Shown here: piece after piece, positions 27,638-35,681 of the stretch
Position numbering within the stretch: position 1 is the first letter of the stretch
How the letters are laid out: each line of letters opens with the position of its first letter
Assembly (NCBI RefSeq): GCF_025369935.1
Contig: NZ_CP104467.1
Location: 6,021,001-6,085,000 of the forward strand
Direction of reading: 5' to 3'
Length of the DNA stretch: 64,000 bases
Source of the DNA: Paenibacillus andongensis
GTDB taxonomy: Bacteria; Bacillota; Bacilli; Paenibacillales; NBRC-103111
The notes under the pieces: generated by a model
Seen by the model: only the letters and a program-made list of their open reading frames with translations
Databases searched by the model: none
Told to the model about the DNA's origin: nothing
Position numbers and translations under genes: made by a program

Positions 27638-28412
27638 CTATCAAATGATCACGCGGCTGGAGGATTCGGGCACTTTCATGATCACCTCACAGGAAAGGTC
27701 ATGGCTGAAGACCATGCTTAACCACCCCTCAGCGTCCTATGCCTTCACCCCAGTAACACTAGAAAAGCTTGAATCTGTGCTAGTTGATGAGAACACCTTG
27801 GATTTTGCTGAAGCCTTTGTTGAAAAAGCTCGAAGTAAGGAGAAGCAGGTCTATCACCCGATGCTTCGCGCATTACGTCGATTCATTATAAGACAAACTG
27901 CTATCCAACTTACTTACAAAGTGAAGGATGATCGGACTTTTACCAATGAAATGGCTTATCCCTATAAGCTTGAGTATTCCTTGGTAAAAAAAGAATGGTA
28001 CTTGCTCTGGTATCACATCAGACATCGGGCGATGATGAGTTCAAAGCTCGACAAGATTGAATCGATCAAAGAATTGACCATTTCTGCTGAGCGAGTCGCC
28101 CAAATTGGCTTAGACATAGAGAAACTGCTGCAAAAACGTCAGATTCATGCAACGATTGAGGTTATAAAGGAATACAATCGGGAGTTATCGCGGATTTTAT
28201 ATGCCTTCTCTTGCTTTGAGAAGCAAGTTGATTATGATGAAATTCGAGAAACGTATACAATCCGATTAACTTTTCTAAATAATGAAGCCGAATATGTCCT
28301 TAGCAAACTTCGTTTCTTGGGCAAGCGGGTGCGTGTCACCCAAGGCGATCATTTGCAAAGGAGAATGCTTGAATCGGCCAAAAAAGCTTTGGCTAGGTAT
28401 GAGGAAACATAG
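27612..28412 (+). CDS. WYL-domain protein without N-terminal HTH
   Basis: About 266 residues from the ATG at 27612 (GAGG, 6-nt spacing), overlapping the preceding WYL gene by 26 nt. The WYL signature is KEWYLLWYHIRH, followed by a WCX-like C-terminal region. The first 80 residues show no confident DNA-binding motif, so it may act as a heteromeric partner of the larger WYL protein. It ends one base from the convergent symporter gene. Confidence 0.82.
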   Translation: MNLFEKIFNYQMITRLEDSGTFMITSQERSWLKTMLNHPSASYAFTPVTLEKLESVLVDENTLDFAEAFVEKARSKEKQVYHPMLRALRRFIIRQTAIQLTYKVKDDRTFTNEMAYPYKLEYSLVKKEWYLLWYHIRHRAMMSSKLDKIESIKELTISAERVAQIGLDIEKLLQKRQIHATIEVIKEYNRELSRILYAFSCFEKQVDYDEIRETYTIRLTFLNNEAEYVLSKLRFLGKRVRVTQGDHLQRRMLESAKKALARYEET

Positions 28413-28413
28413 A

Positions 28414-29940
28414 TTATTCACTCAATTCCACCCGTGCCAATTGGGATTGAACCATCATCTTATCGTAATGATCCGGATCATTCTTCTTCGAAGTTAGCAA
28501 GGTACCCAGGATCCCTCCAAGGAATCCAAGCGGAATAGAAACAATCCCTGGATTATTCAAAGGGAACAGCGCTTCACAACGAATCCAGCCTGACGATGGA
28601 TCCATCACATTGGGACTTAGAATCACGAATAAGATCGAAGCGATAAGTCCCGTTAACAGTCCGATTATGGCACCAGTTGAATTGAATCTGCGCCAGTACA
28701 GCGTAAGCACAAGTAAGGGCAAGTTCGCAGAAGCAGCTACTGCAAAAGCCAGAGAGACAAGGAATGCCACGTTTAACCGCTGGGCACCTAAAGCAAGTAT
28801 GATAGACAATACACCGACCACTACTGCGGAACATTTGGCAACCAGCATTTGCTGGGCCTCCGTGGCTTTTCCTTTTTTCAATATACTGCTGTAAATATCA
28901 TGGGAAAAGGCGGACGTAGCCGCCAGCACCAACCCCGAGACTACAGCCAGAATCGTGGCAAAAGCAACCGCTGAAATGAACGCCATCCAAAACTCGCCGC
29001 CAAGTGCCTTGGCAAGTAAAGGCGCCGCCATATTGTCCTCGCCTAATAATAATGTTCGGTCAACGAAGGCCGCTGCACCAAAACCAAGAAAGATGGTCAT
29101 CACATAAAAAGCGCCGATTAGCCAAGTGGCATGAATGACGGAAGACCTGACGGTCTGCGCCTCTTTGACTGTATAGAATCTGGAGATGATGTGCGGCAGT
29201 CCTGCCGTCCCCAATACCAAAGCCAGATTAAAGGAAAGCGTATCCAAGGGTCCCGAAAATAAATTCCCAGGCTGCACAAACTTCTCCTTTAACGGAGTGG
29301 CCTGCGAAACATACATATACAGATCATAAATATTCCAATGAAATCGGGCAAGTACCATCAGGCTGATCATAAAAGTACTGCACACGAGTAGAATAGCCTT
29401 GATAATTTGCACCCAAGAAGTAGCAAGCATACCACCGAAAGCCACATAAATGGTCATCAAGCTGCCCACTACAAGGATGGCAGAGGAATACTGCACCCCA
29501 AGCAGTAAATGAATGATCCCCCCTGCGCCAACCAATTGAGCAATCATATAAAAAATCGTGATCAAGATATTGTTAATCGCCATACAACCTCTAAGATTCT
29601 TCTCTTGAAACCGCACTGCGATCGCATCTGCCATCGTAAAACGTCCTAGATTATGCAGTGGTTCTGCGATGATATAGAGAACAACCACGTAGGATGCTAG
29701 GAAGCCTATAGAATAGAAAAAACCATCAAAGCCATAAATGGCAATTGTCCCCGTAATACCAAGAAAAGAAGCGGCACTCATATAATCACCGGAAATGGCC
29801 AGCCCGTTTTGAAAGCCAGTGAGTCGATTTCCAGCCACATAAAAGTCATTCGTGTTCATTGTACGTTTAGCAGAATGGTACGTAATAACTAGCGTCCCAA
29901 TCACTACGGCCACGAAAAAGACAAACGCGAAAAAATTCAT
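28414..29940 (-). CDS. Sodium:solute symporter, acetate/monocarboxylate type
   Basis: A 508-residue membrane protein of the SSS family (ActP/YwcA-like) with about 13 transmembrane helices and the conserved GDYMSAASFLGI, LVGAGGIIHLL and LVLGTAGLPHIISRFYTV motifs. It is close to the symporter encoded just upstream (30080-31600) but lacks its own DUF485 partner. A terminator between the two genes suggests separate or reduced transcription. The likely substrate is acetate or another short monocarboxylate; this is inferred from the family. Confidence 0.9.
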   Translation of the reverse strand: MNFFAFVFFVAVVIGTLVITYHSAKRTMNTNDFYVAGNRLTGFQNGLAISGDYMSAASFLGITGTIAIYGFDGFFYSIGFLASYVVVLYIIAEPLHNLGRFTMADAIAVRFQEKNLRGCMAINNILITIFYMIAQLVGAGGIIHLLLGVQYSSAILVVGSLMTIYVAFGGMLATSWVQIIKAILLVCSTFMISLMVLARFHWNIYDLYMYVSQATPLKEKFVQPGNLFSGPLDTLSFNLALVLGTAGLPHIISRFYTVKEAQTVRSSVIHATWLIGAFYVMTIFLGFGAAAFVDRTLLLGEDNMAAPLLAKALGGEFWMAFISAVAFATILAVVSGLVLAATSAFSHDIYSSILKKGKATEAQQMLVAKCSAVVVGVLSIILALGAQRLNVAFLVSLAFAVAASANLPLLVLTLYWRRFNSTGAIIGLLTGLIASILFVILSPNVMDPSSGWIRCEALFPLNNPGIVSIPLGFLGGILGTLLTSKKNDPDHYDKMMVQSQLARVELSE

Positions 29941-30013
29941 AATGAACCGATTCCTTTCTTGGCTGCTCTTTATTTACTACTAAGAGAATATCATATTTAA
30001 GCTCAAAAAAAGC

Positions 30014-30057
30014 AAAAACATGCAGCAAGCCTTAAGAAAGGCTGACTGCATGTTTTT
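30014..30057 (-). terminator. Intrinsic terminator after DUF485-symporter operon
   Basis: A long hairpin: AAAAACATGCAG pairs with CTGCATGTTTTT and an inner GCCTT/AAGGC stem closes a 4-nt loop, with a T-rich run on the minus strand. It separates the upstream symporter operon from the paralogous symporter gene at 28414-29940. Confidence 0.8.
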
Positions 30058-30079
30058 GGCGTTCAAGAGAATAGGCTGC

Positions 30080-31600
30080 TTACATACCCGTATTTGCTTT
30101 TACATTAATTTCCGTATATTTCACATCGTCTCTTTGTGTGGAAAGCATCGTTCCAACAAAAGCTCCAAGGAACCCAAGCGGTATGGAGATAATGCCAGGA
30201 TTAGCCAAATTAATAAGCGGATTGCCCACCAGAATCGCCTTCCCTGCCTCTCCCCAAATATTTGGGCCCACGGCAACAAGTAGGATACAGCTTAATAGTC
30301 CACTTAACATACCGACAATCGCACCAGTCGTGTTAAACCTTTTCCAGTAGACAGTGAAGAGAATGACTGGCAAATTAGCACTTGCCGCAACAGCGAAGGC
30401 AATAGATACTAGGAAAGCAACATTGAGCTTTTGAGCAAACAGTGCAAAGATGATCGAGAGCACGGCTACACCAATCGAAGCGAAACGGGCTACTTTCAAT
30501 TCTTCCTTATCCGTCGCTTTGCCTTTACGAACGATTTGTCCGTAAAAATCATGGGAGAAGGCCGAAGCGGCAGAAAGCACTAATCCGGTAACGACCGCTA
30601 ATATCGTAGCAAAAGCAACCGCTGAAATAAAGGCAAACAAGAAGTCCCCGCCTAGTGCTTTGGCTAACAGCGGCGCAGCCATGTTCCCACCTTTATCAAT
30701 CGCTGTGATATCCTTAGCGCCAACAAATGCTGCAGCTCCAAAGCCAAGGAATAAGGTCATGACATAGAAAATACCGATAACCCATGTTGCCGAGACAACA
30801 GAACTTCTTGCTGTAGCCGCATTTTTAACTGTATAGAAACGAGTAAGAATATGCGGCAATCCAGCAGTTCCGAGCACCAAGGCAAGGTTAAGCGAGAGCG
30901 TTTCAACCGGAATCTTATATTTGTTACCCGGATTTAAAAACGCCTCTTTCAATGGAGTCGCTGTTTTCAGTTGGGTAAACATTTCGGAAATACTGAAATT
31001 AAATTTCGCTAGAACGATAAGTGATAGAATCAGCGTCCCACCCATCAGAAGGACCGCTTTGGTAATTTGCACCCAACTCGTGGCTCTCATTCCGCCAAAT
31101 ACCACATAGATGGTCATCAAGATACCCACGATTAATACAGAGGTATAGTAATTAAATCCGAATAGAAGTTTGATCAAAGCACCCGCTCCTACAAGTTGCG
31201 CGATCATATAGAAGATGGAAATAGTGATCGTGTTTAATGCGGCAACCCCACGAACATTCTGGTTAGCAAATCGCGCTGCGATCATATCTGCCATCGTATA
31301 TTTCCCCAGATTTCGAAGCGGTTCCGCTACTAAATAGAGGACGACAAGATAGGCAACTAGAAAACCTAGACTGTAGAAGAATCCATCAAATCCAGTCAAG
31401 GCAATCGTCCCTGCGATTCCCAAGAAGGAGGCTGCCGACATATAATCCCCGGCAATCGCAAGCCCGTTCTGCCACCCCGTTAAACCACCGCCGCCCGTAT
31501 AAAATTCATTCGAGCTATCCGTTTTCTTAGCTGCATAATACGTAATAATCATCGTTAACAAAATAATACAAAGAAATAGAATGACGGCAGTTGGACTCAT
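30080..31600 (-). CDS. Sodium:solute symporter, acetate/monocarboxylate type
   Basis: A 506-residue SSS-family symporter with about 13 transmembrane helices and the same signature motifs as its neighbour (GDYMSAASFLGIAG, QLVGAGALIKLL, TAGLPHILTRFYTV). Its start overlaps the DUF485 gene by 4 nt. A DUF485 protein plus SSS symporter is the known arrangement for ActP- and MctC-type monocarboxylate uptake. The LytS/LytT-like pair upstream probably controls it. Confidence 0.92.
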   Translation of the reverse strand: MSPTAVILFLCIILLTMIITYYAAKKTDSSNEFYTGGGGLTGWQNGLAIAGDYMSAASFLGIAGTIALTGFDGFFYSLGFLVAYLVVLYLVAEPLRNLGKYTMADMIAARFANQNVRGVAALNTITISIFYMIAQLVGAGALIKLLFGFNYYTSVLIVGILMTIYVVFGGMRATSWVQITKAVLLMGGTLILSLIVLAKFNFSISEMFTQLKTATPLKEAFLNPGNKYKIPVETLSLNLALVLGTAGLPHILTRFYTVKNAATARSSVVSATWVIGIFYVMTLFLGFGAAAFVGAKDITAIDKGGNMAAPLLAKALGGDFLFAFISAVAFATILAVVTGLVLSAASAFSHDFYGQIVRKGKATDKEELKVARFASIGVAVLSIIFALFAQKLNVAFLVSIAFAVAASANLPVILFTVYWKRFNTTGAIVGMLSGLLSCILLVAVGPNIWGEAGKAILVGNPLINLANPGIISIPLGFLGAFVGTMLSTQRDDVKYTEINVKANTGM

Positions 31601-31914
31601 AACGAAGTACCCCCAGTTTCCGATTTTATTTCTTCAATTTTTCGGTCGAATTCCTTGGATTTCCTGGAGTAAATGATACATAGCGCCCAAGTCATCAGAA
31701 ACTGTGCAAAAGCGTACACCCATGCCCATGAAATAGGGCCGATTGCCGGATTATTCAGTACTTTGGTGTAAGAGGTTAAGATAGGCAGTGTAAAATAAAA
31801 AAGAAGGAAAAAAATCGTCATCGGAATGATAAATCGCTTTTTGCTGCCGATTAATTCCTTGAATTTTTCAGATTGTGCCACTTCCCCATAATGTATTGGC
31901 TTGTTGTTTGACAT
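31597..31914 (-). CDS. DUF485 membrane protein, symporter partner
   Basis: About 105 residues with two transmembrane helices (FIIPMTIFFLLFYFTLPILT and AWVYAFAQFLMTWALCIIY), typical of DUF485 proteins encoded before actP-like symporters. The ATG at 31914 follows a GGGGGG site by 8 nt; a GTG at 31920 is too close to it. It overlaps the symporter start by 4 nt. Confidence 0.88.
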   Translation of the reverse strand: MSNNKPIHYGEVAQSEKFKELIGSKKRFIIPMTIFFLLFYFTLPILTSYTKVLNNPAIGPISWAWVYAFAQFLMTWALCIIYSRKSKEFDRKIEEIKSETGGTSL

Positions 31915-31933
31915 TTGCACGTCCCCCCTTAAA

Positions 31934-31958
31934 TGTAAGCGCCTTCAGCTTGATTATA
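31934..31958 (-). promoter_or_regulatory. -10 box and imperfect cre before DUF485-symporter operon
   Basis: A perfect TATAAT (31953-31958, minus strand) lies 39 nt before the DUF485 start, with only a poor -35, suggesting activator dependence. A cre-like TGTAAGCGCCTTCA (31934-31947 read on the plus strand, one mismatch to consensus) overlaps the expected transcription start. Repression of acetate-type uptake by CcpA plus activation by the LytT-like regulator is the inferred scheme. Confidence 0.5.
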
Positions 31959-32049
31959 TGCGAATTTCCGTCCTTTGTATGAAGACTGTCGCGAATCGTC
32001 ATATTCCCCGCCTGAATTGCCTAAAAGGGAGTTTTAAACGGTTTCACTT

Positions 32050-32814
32050 TCATTTGAGCAGCCTAAACAACTCTTTGGCCATCTCCCGCGAAACGGGTAT
32101 TTGCGTTCTTCTTTCATTTTTCAAAATCAAATTAAAAGCGCCATTGAACCATGGAACTAATTCATCGATACCATTTAAATTAACTAAATAACTGCGATGA
32201 GGACGAAAAAAAGGCAGTTCCCCGAGCTTATTTTCTAGCTCCTGCAGGCTCATTTTGGACATATAAATCTGGTTGGAAAACGTATAAATATGGATGCTTT
32301 TCTCTTCCCTCTCGGCATAAAGGATAGTCTCAGGATCAAGCAGGACATGCTTCTCCCCATCTATGATCAATAGCTTATTCCAGTTCCTTGCTTTGGAGGA
32401 AAATTGCATTTTGCTTGGCCGTGATTCCGCCATCAGTGGGCTATTGGAAAGCTTGCTGCGAATCCGATCCAGTGATTCCTTGAGACGCTCGTGACTATAA
32501 GGTTTAAGTAAATAATCAACAGCATTCAACCCGAACGCCTCAACCGCATGGTCATCGTGGGCCGTTGTGAATACAATTAGGGGCGCATGCGCAGCCATTT
32601 TTAGCATTTGGGCGGCTTGCACGCCGTCTAATTCCGGCATTTGAATATCCAAATATATAGCATCTGGCTCCCATTCTTTCACAAGCTCCAATAACTCCTT
32701 ACCGTTGGAGGCATGCGGCATCAACTCAACATCTTCTTCCATCCCCAACAGATAGATCAGCTCTTTACGGGCCAGCCACTCATCTTCAGCAATCATGACC
32801 TTAATGGTTCTCAT
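32050..32814 (-). CDS. LytTR-type response regulator
   Basis: About 254 residues. The receiver domain has the acidic pair in MIAEDEW, phospho-acceptor D56 (YLDIQMP) and the lysine in YLLKPY. The C-terminal LytTR DNA-binding domain spans about 150-250 (PFFRPHRSYLVNL). The ATG at 32814 has AGGAGGG 9 nt upstream and lies inside the 3' end of the kinase gene (14-nt overlap). It is probably the activator of the DUF485-symporter operon located directly downstream. Confidence 0.9.
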   Translation of the reverse strand: MRTIKVMIAEDEWLARKELIYLLGMEEDVELMPHASNGKELLELVKEWEPDAIYLDIQMPELDGVQAAQMLKMAAHAPLIVFTTAHDDHAVEAFGLNAVDYLLKPYSHERLKESLDRIRSKLSNSPLMAESRPSKMQFSSKARNWNKLLIIDGEKHVLLDPETILYAEREEKSIHIYTFSNQIYMSKMSLQELENKLGELPFFRPHRSYLVNLNGIDELVPWFNGAFNLILKNERRTQIPVSREMAKELFRLLK

Positions 32815-34567
32815 CTGCGTATACCCTCCTCTCCGTACTTGTCCCAGGAATGTTAAATGAAAATCTACATCCGCCATTTACATGATTTTCGATAAAAAGC
32901 CTTGATTCCTGGCCAAATAAGCCGATTAGTCGTTGATTGACATTGTAAACACCTATCCCGTTCCCTTCGCTGCTATTTATTGGTACTTTGCCTAATTGCT
33001 CAATCACTTCAGGACGTATGCCGCTCCCGTTATCTTCGATTGATATTTGTAAAGTATCCTTACAGCTCAACACTTGTATTCGGATTCGCCCCCCGTGATT
33101 CCTATCTTTCAATCCATGTTTGATACAGTTCTCAACTAAGGGCTGCAGTGTAACGGGAGGAATCATAGCTATCAGCAAATCAGAGTCCAACTGAACTTCC
33201 ATCGTGATCTGATCCTTGAATCGAATCTGGATAATTTCCAAATACGACCTAAGGTGCATGATTTCCTGTTGGATCGAAATGGTATGGGACGCAATAAGCT
33301 TGATGTTAAGCCTCATATAAGTACTAAGCTGCATGGTAATGTGCCTTGCCATATCAGGCTCAATTCGAATTAAGGAGACAATGGAGTTCAATGTATTGAA
33401 TAAAAAATGAGGATTTATTTGCGACTGCAGAATCCTTAGTTCGGATTCCTTCATTAATGCCTCCATATTCTCATGCATGGCAACACTAAGCTGATAAGAC
33501 AGCAGTTTGCCTAATCCTTCTGCAAGTACGATTTCAACCGAACGAATTTCCTGTGGTTTTTTAAAATATAGCTTGATCAAACCGGCAACATGTCCAGCCT
33601 GCTTGATCGGAACTATGATCGCAGCCCGAAGTGTTCTATGATTCGGTTGGATGTCCTCGTGGTTCAGAGCGATTTGCAGCTTACCTGTACCAATGGCTTG
33701 TCGTGAAAGCTCAGAGCGAATCGGCTCACCGGGTATGAGAATCCTATCCCCGAGCCCAGCGTGAGCAAGAATGTTCTGCGTATTGGTCACTGCAACCGCA
33801 GCTGTCTTAAGCTCCCTTAGCAGCAACCAAGCAATCGCATCTGCCGATTGATAGGTCAGTCCCTGCTTCAGATGTGGCAGCGCAGCTTCTGCGATATGCA
33901 GGGCGCGCTGTGTTTCATAAGCAACCGCGCGTTCCTCTTCCCGAAATACAACACGCAGCATGGTTGTGAATATCGCGATGGAGATGCTGTTCGTGAGCAC
34001 CATCGGAATGCCGATCAAATCCACAAGTTCAATAGCCTTCTCGGATGGCGTTGATACAATAAGGATGATTCCCATCTGTACGATGGGCGCGAACATGCCG
34101 ATAAAAATGGCTTTAACTGGAGAAATGACCCGTTCCTGCAAGAAGAATCTCGCCACTCCGCCCGCTAACAATCCGATCAGCGGAGCGGCGATTCCGCCTG
34201 CCAAACCGGTAAATCCACTCATCATATATAAGTGGCATCCCGTAATTAAACCTGCACCGATCCCGACAATCGGACCTCCCATTAAACCTCCGATGACAAC
34301 GCCAACCAGAGCGGAATGGGCTAATGCTTGATCGGCCTGCAGAGGAAAGATCCAAAAGGAAGATGAAATGACTCCCCCCTCGATCACCACTCCTGCATAG
34401 GTGCCAAGAATGCCAAACAAACCAAATAAACAAATGAAATAAATTGTATTCATAACGGACATTTTTCTGTCCAGAAGCTGACGTACGATAGGAATTCGCG
34501 TCAGGATAAACGTCACGATCAACAGAATACCCATACGCTCAAAAAGCAGAAGTGCAAGCGCCTCCAT
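32801..34567 (-). CDS. LytS-type sensor histidine kinase
   Basis: About 588 residues from the ATG at 34567 (AGGAGG upstream). The N-terminal ~190 residues contain six hydrophobic helices of the 5TM-5TMR_LYT type. A GAF-like domain (about 215-350), the His_kinase motif SQINPHFLFNTLNSI, and a HATPase domain (PLVENCIKHG, EDNGSGI) follow. Related LytS-type sensors (BtsS, LytS of B. subtilis) respond to pyruvate or related metabolites. With symporter genes downstream, sensing a short carboxylate is plausible. Confidence 0.9.
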   Translation of the reverse strand: MEALALLLFERMGILLIVTFILTRIPIVRQLLDRKMSVMNTIYFICLFGLFGILGTYAGVVIEGGVISSSFWIFPLQADQALAHSALVGVVIGGLMGGPIVGIGAGLITGCHLYMMSGFTGLAGGIAAPLIGLLAGGVARFFLQERVISPVKAIFIGMFAPIVQMGIILIVSTPSEKAIELVDLIGIPMVLTNSISIAIFTTMLRVVFREEERAVAYETQRALHIAEAALPHLKQGLTYQSADAIAWLLLRELKTAAVAVTNTQNILAHAGLGDRILIPGEPIRSELSRQAIGTGKLQIALNHEDIQPNHRTLRAAIIVPIKQAGHVAGLIKLYFKKPQEIRSVEIVLAEGLGKLLSYQLSVAMHENMEALMKESELRILQSQINPHFLFNTLNSIVSLIRIEPDMARHITMQLSTYMRLNIKLIASHTISIQQEIMHLRSYLEIIQIRFKDQITMEVQLDSDLLIAMIPPVTLQPLVENCIKHGLKDRNHGGRIRIQVLSCKDTLQISIEDNGSGIRPEVIEQLGKVPINSSEGNGIGVYNVNQRLIGLFGQESRLFIENHVNGGCRFSFNIPGTSTERRVYADENH

Positions 34568-34605
34568 ATTCCCCCTCCTGCTAGTTAACACGATAACACG
34601 ATGGC

Positions 34606-35421
34606 TTAATCAAAATCATTCCATGTGTAGCCTTCTTTTTGCCAACGGCGTTCATCCCGGCAAGAAGAACAACGTTTTGGTGGATCCCAGCCACGCATGC
34701 GGAAAACATCCTGTTCCTCTACCTTCCATTCAAAACGTTTTCCGCATTCCCAGCATTTAAGTCGTTCCGCTTCGCGCGGTTGATGGAACAGATTGGAAGT
34801 CATATCCATTTGAGGTGCTGCACCTTCTAAAACTAGGCGACTCTCCCCCTTATTTTGAAGATGAGCAATTACTTCCATTATCGCTTTCTTCACCTTCTGA
34901 TAATCGACAAGCTGCCATCGCTTGAGCAGTGGAATGAAGCGTTCATCCGAAGTGCCCGCAACTTTCTGTAAGAAAAGCAAAATCATGCCTCGGTTGCGAT
35001 CTTTCAGATAGGACATATCTATATCGCCAATTCCGGCTTCAATCCACTGGCTCCACTGATGCAGCAGCAGGTCAGTCAGCTGATCGCATTGGATCAGCCA
35101 TCCTTTTTCTGTGAAAATAAGCAGGGGCATATCGCGATTGTACTCCAACCCAAGAAAATCATTCTTGATCATCCAATCGACTCGTTCTGTAATTTGCTCT
35201 AGAGTCAAGTAACTATAGAAGCCATAGGCGACATTCTTGTTCAATTCCAGCTCCAACAGCTTTTTATCGCGTGAGCCCTTTAAAATTTTGGCCAACATGC
35301 TCCTTCCTCCACTACCGATCAAACTATCTGCCGCGTGAAGGATATAACGGATTTCCTCTTCTTTTAAACTAGCTTCCAGCTCCGGTTTTGACTGCTTCTT
35401 CTTATGATTCAATGTGGCCAT
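34606..35421 (-). CDS. RQC-like winged-helix protein with zinc ribbon
   Basis: A 271-residue cytoplasmic protein. Residues about 20-110 look like an RQC-type winged helix (IRYILHAADSLIG through the GLEYNRDMPLLIFTEKGW segment), as in RQC-minor-1 proteins. The C-terminus holds a zinc-ribbon pattern, CWECGKRF...CSSCRDERRW, at about 225-260. It lies behind the Wadjet genes in the same direction, but a terminator and 260 nt intervene, so it is not clearly part of that operon. A nucleic-acid-binding role is likely; the exact function is unknown. Confidence 0.65.
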   Translation of the reverse strand: MATLNHKKKQSKPELEASLKEEEIRYILHAADSLIGSGGRSMLAKILKGSRDKKLLELELNKNVAYGFYSYLTLEQITERVDWMIKNDFLGLEYNRDMPLLIFTEKGWLIQCDQLTDLLLHQWSQWIEAGIGDIDMSYLKDRNRGMILLFLQKVAGTSDERFIPLLKRWQLVDYQKVKKAIMEVIAHLQNKGESRLVLEGAAPQMDMTSNLFHQPREAERLKCWECGKRFEWKVEEQDVFRMRGWDPPKRCSSCRDERRWQKEGYTWNDFD

Positions 35422-35605
35422 AAACAGCCGTTCCTCCTACTAATGTCGGATTAACCAGCTTCAATCAACAGTTTCTTTTGCAGACTCATTCTAGTATTGT
35501 ATTATTAATTATAGACAATATTTTAATATAGCAAAACTAGAATAGAAAGGTTGTTCTCCGTGCTGCGGCATTGCATAGATACATTTGGCTCTCATAAACA
35601 AGAAT

Positions 35606-35651
35606 AGTCTGCCTGAACTCCGGTGCGTAACGACGGGAGACTGGGCAGACT
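35606..35651 (-). terminator. Terminator hairpin after jetC
   Basis: Arms AGTCTGCC/GGCAGACT with an inner CTCC/GGAG stem. The minus strand does not run into a long T tract (ATTCTTG follows), while TTTC follows on the plus strand, so termination strength is moderate. It closely resembles the hairpin at 44486-44535. Confidence 0.6.
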
Positions 35652-35681
35652 TTCTTTAGAATCTATTTACTTTTCAAGCCG

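Noticed and set aside
19281-28412. Ro60/Rsr (TROVE) protein as partner of the tRNA-like RNA
   Set aside because: None of the proteins in the island shows a TROVE-type ring or the associated VWA domain. The VWA-like YhbH at 44643 belongs to the sporulation pair.
34606-35421. Fifth gene of the Wadjet operon
   Set aside because: A hairpin terminator and a 260-nt gap separate it from jetC, while the jet genes themselves overlap. Its domains do not match any Jet subunit.
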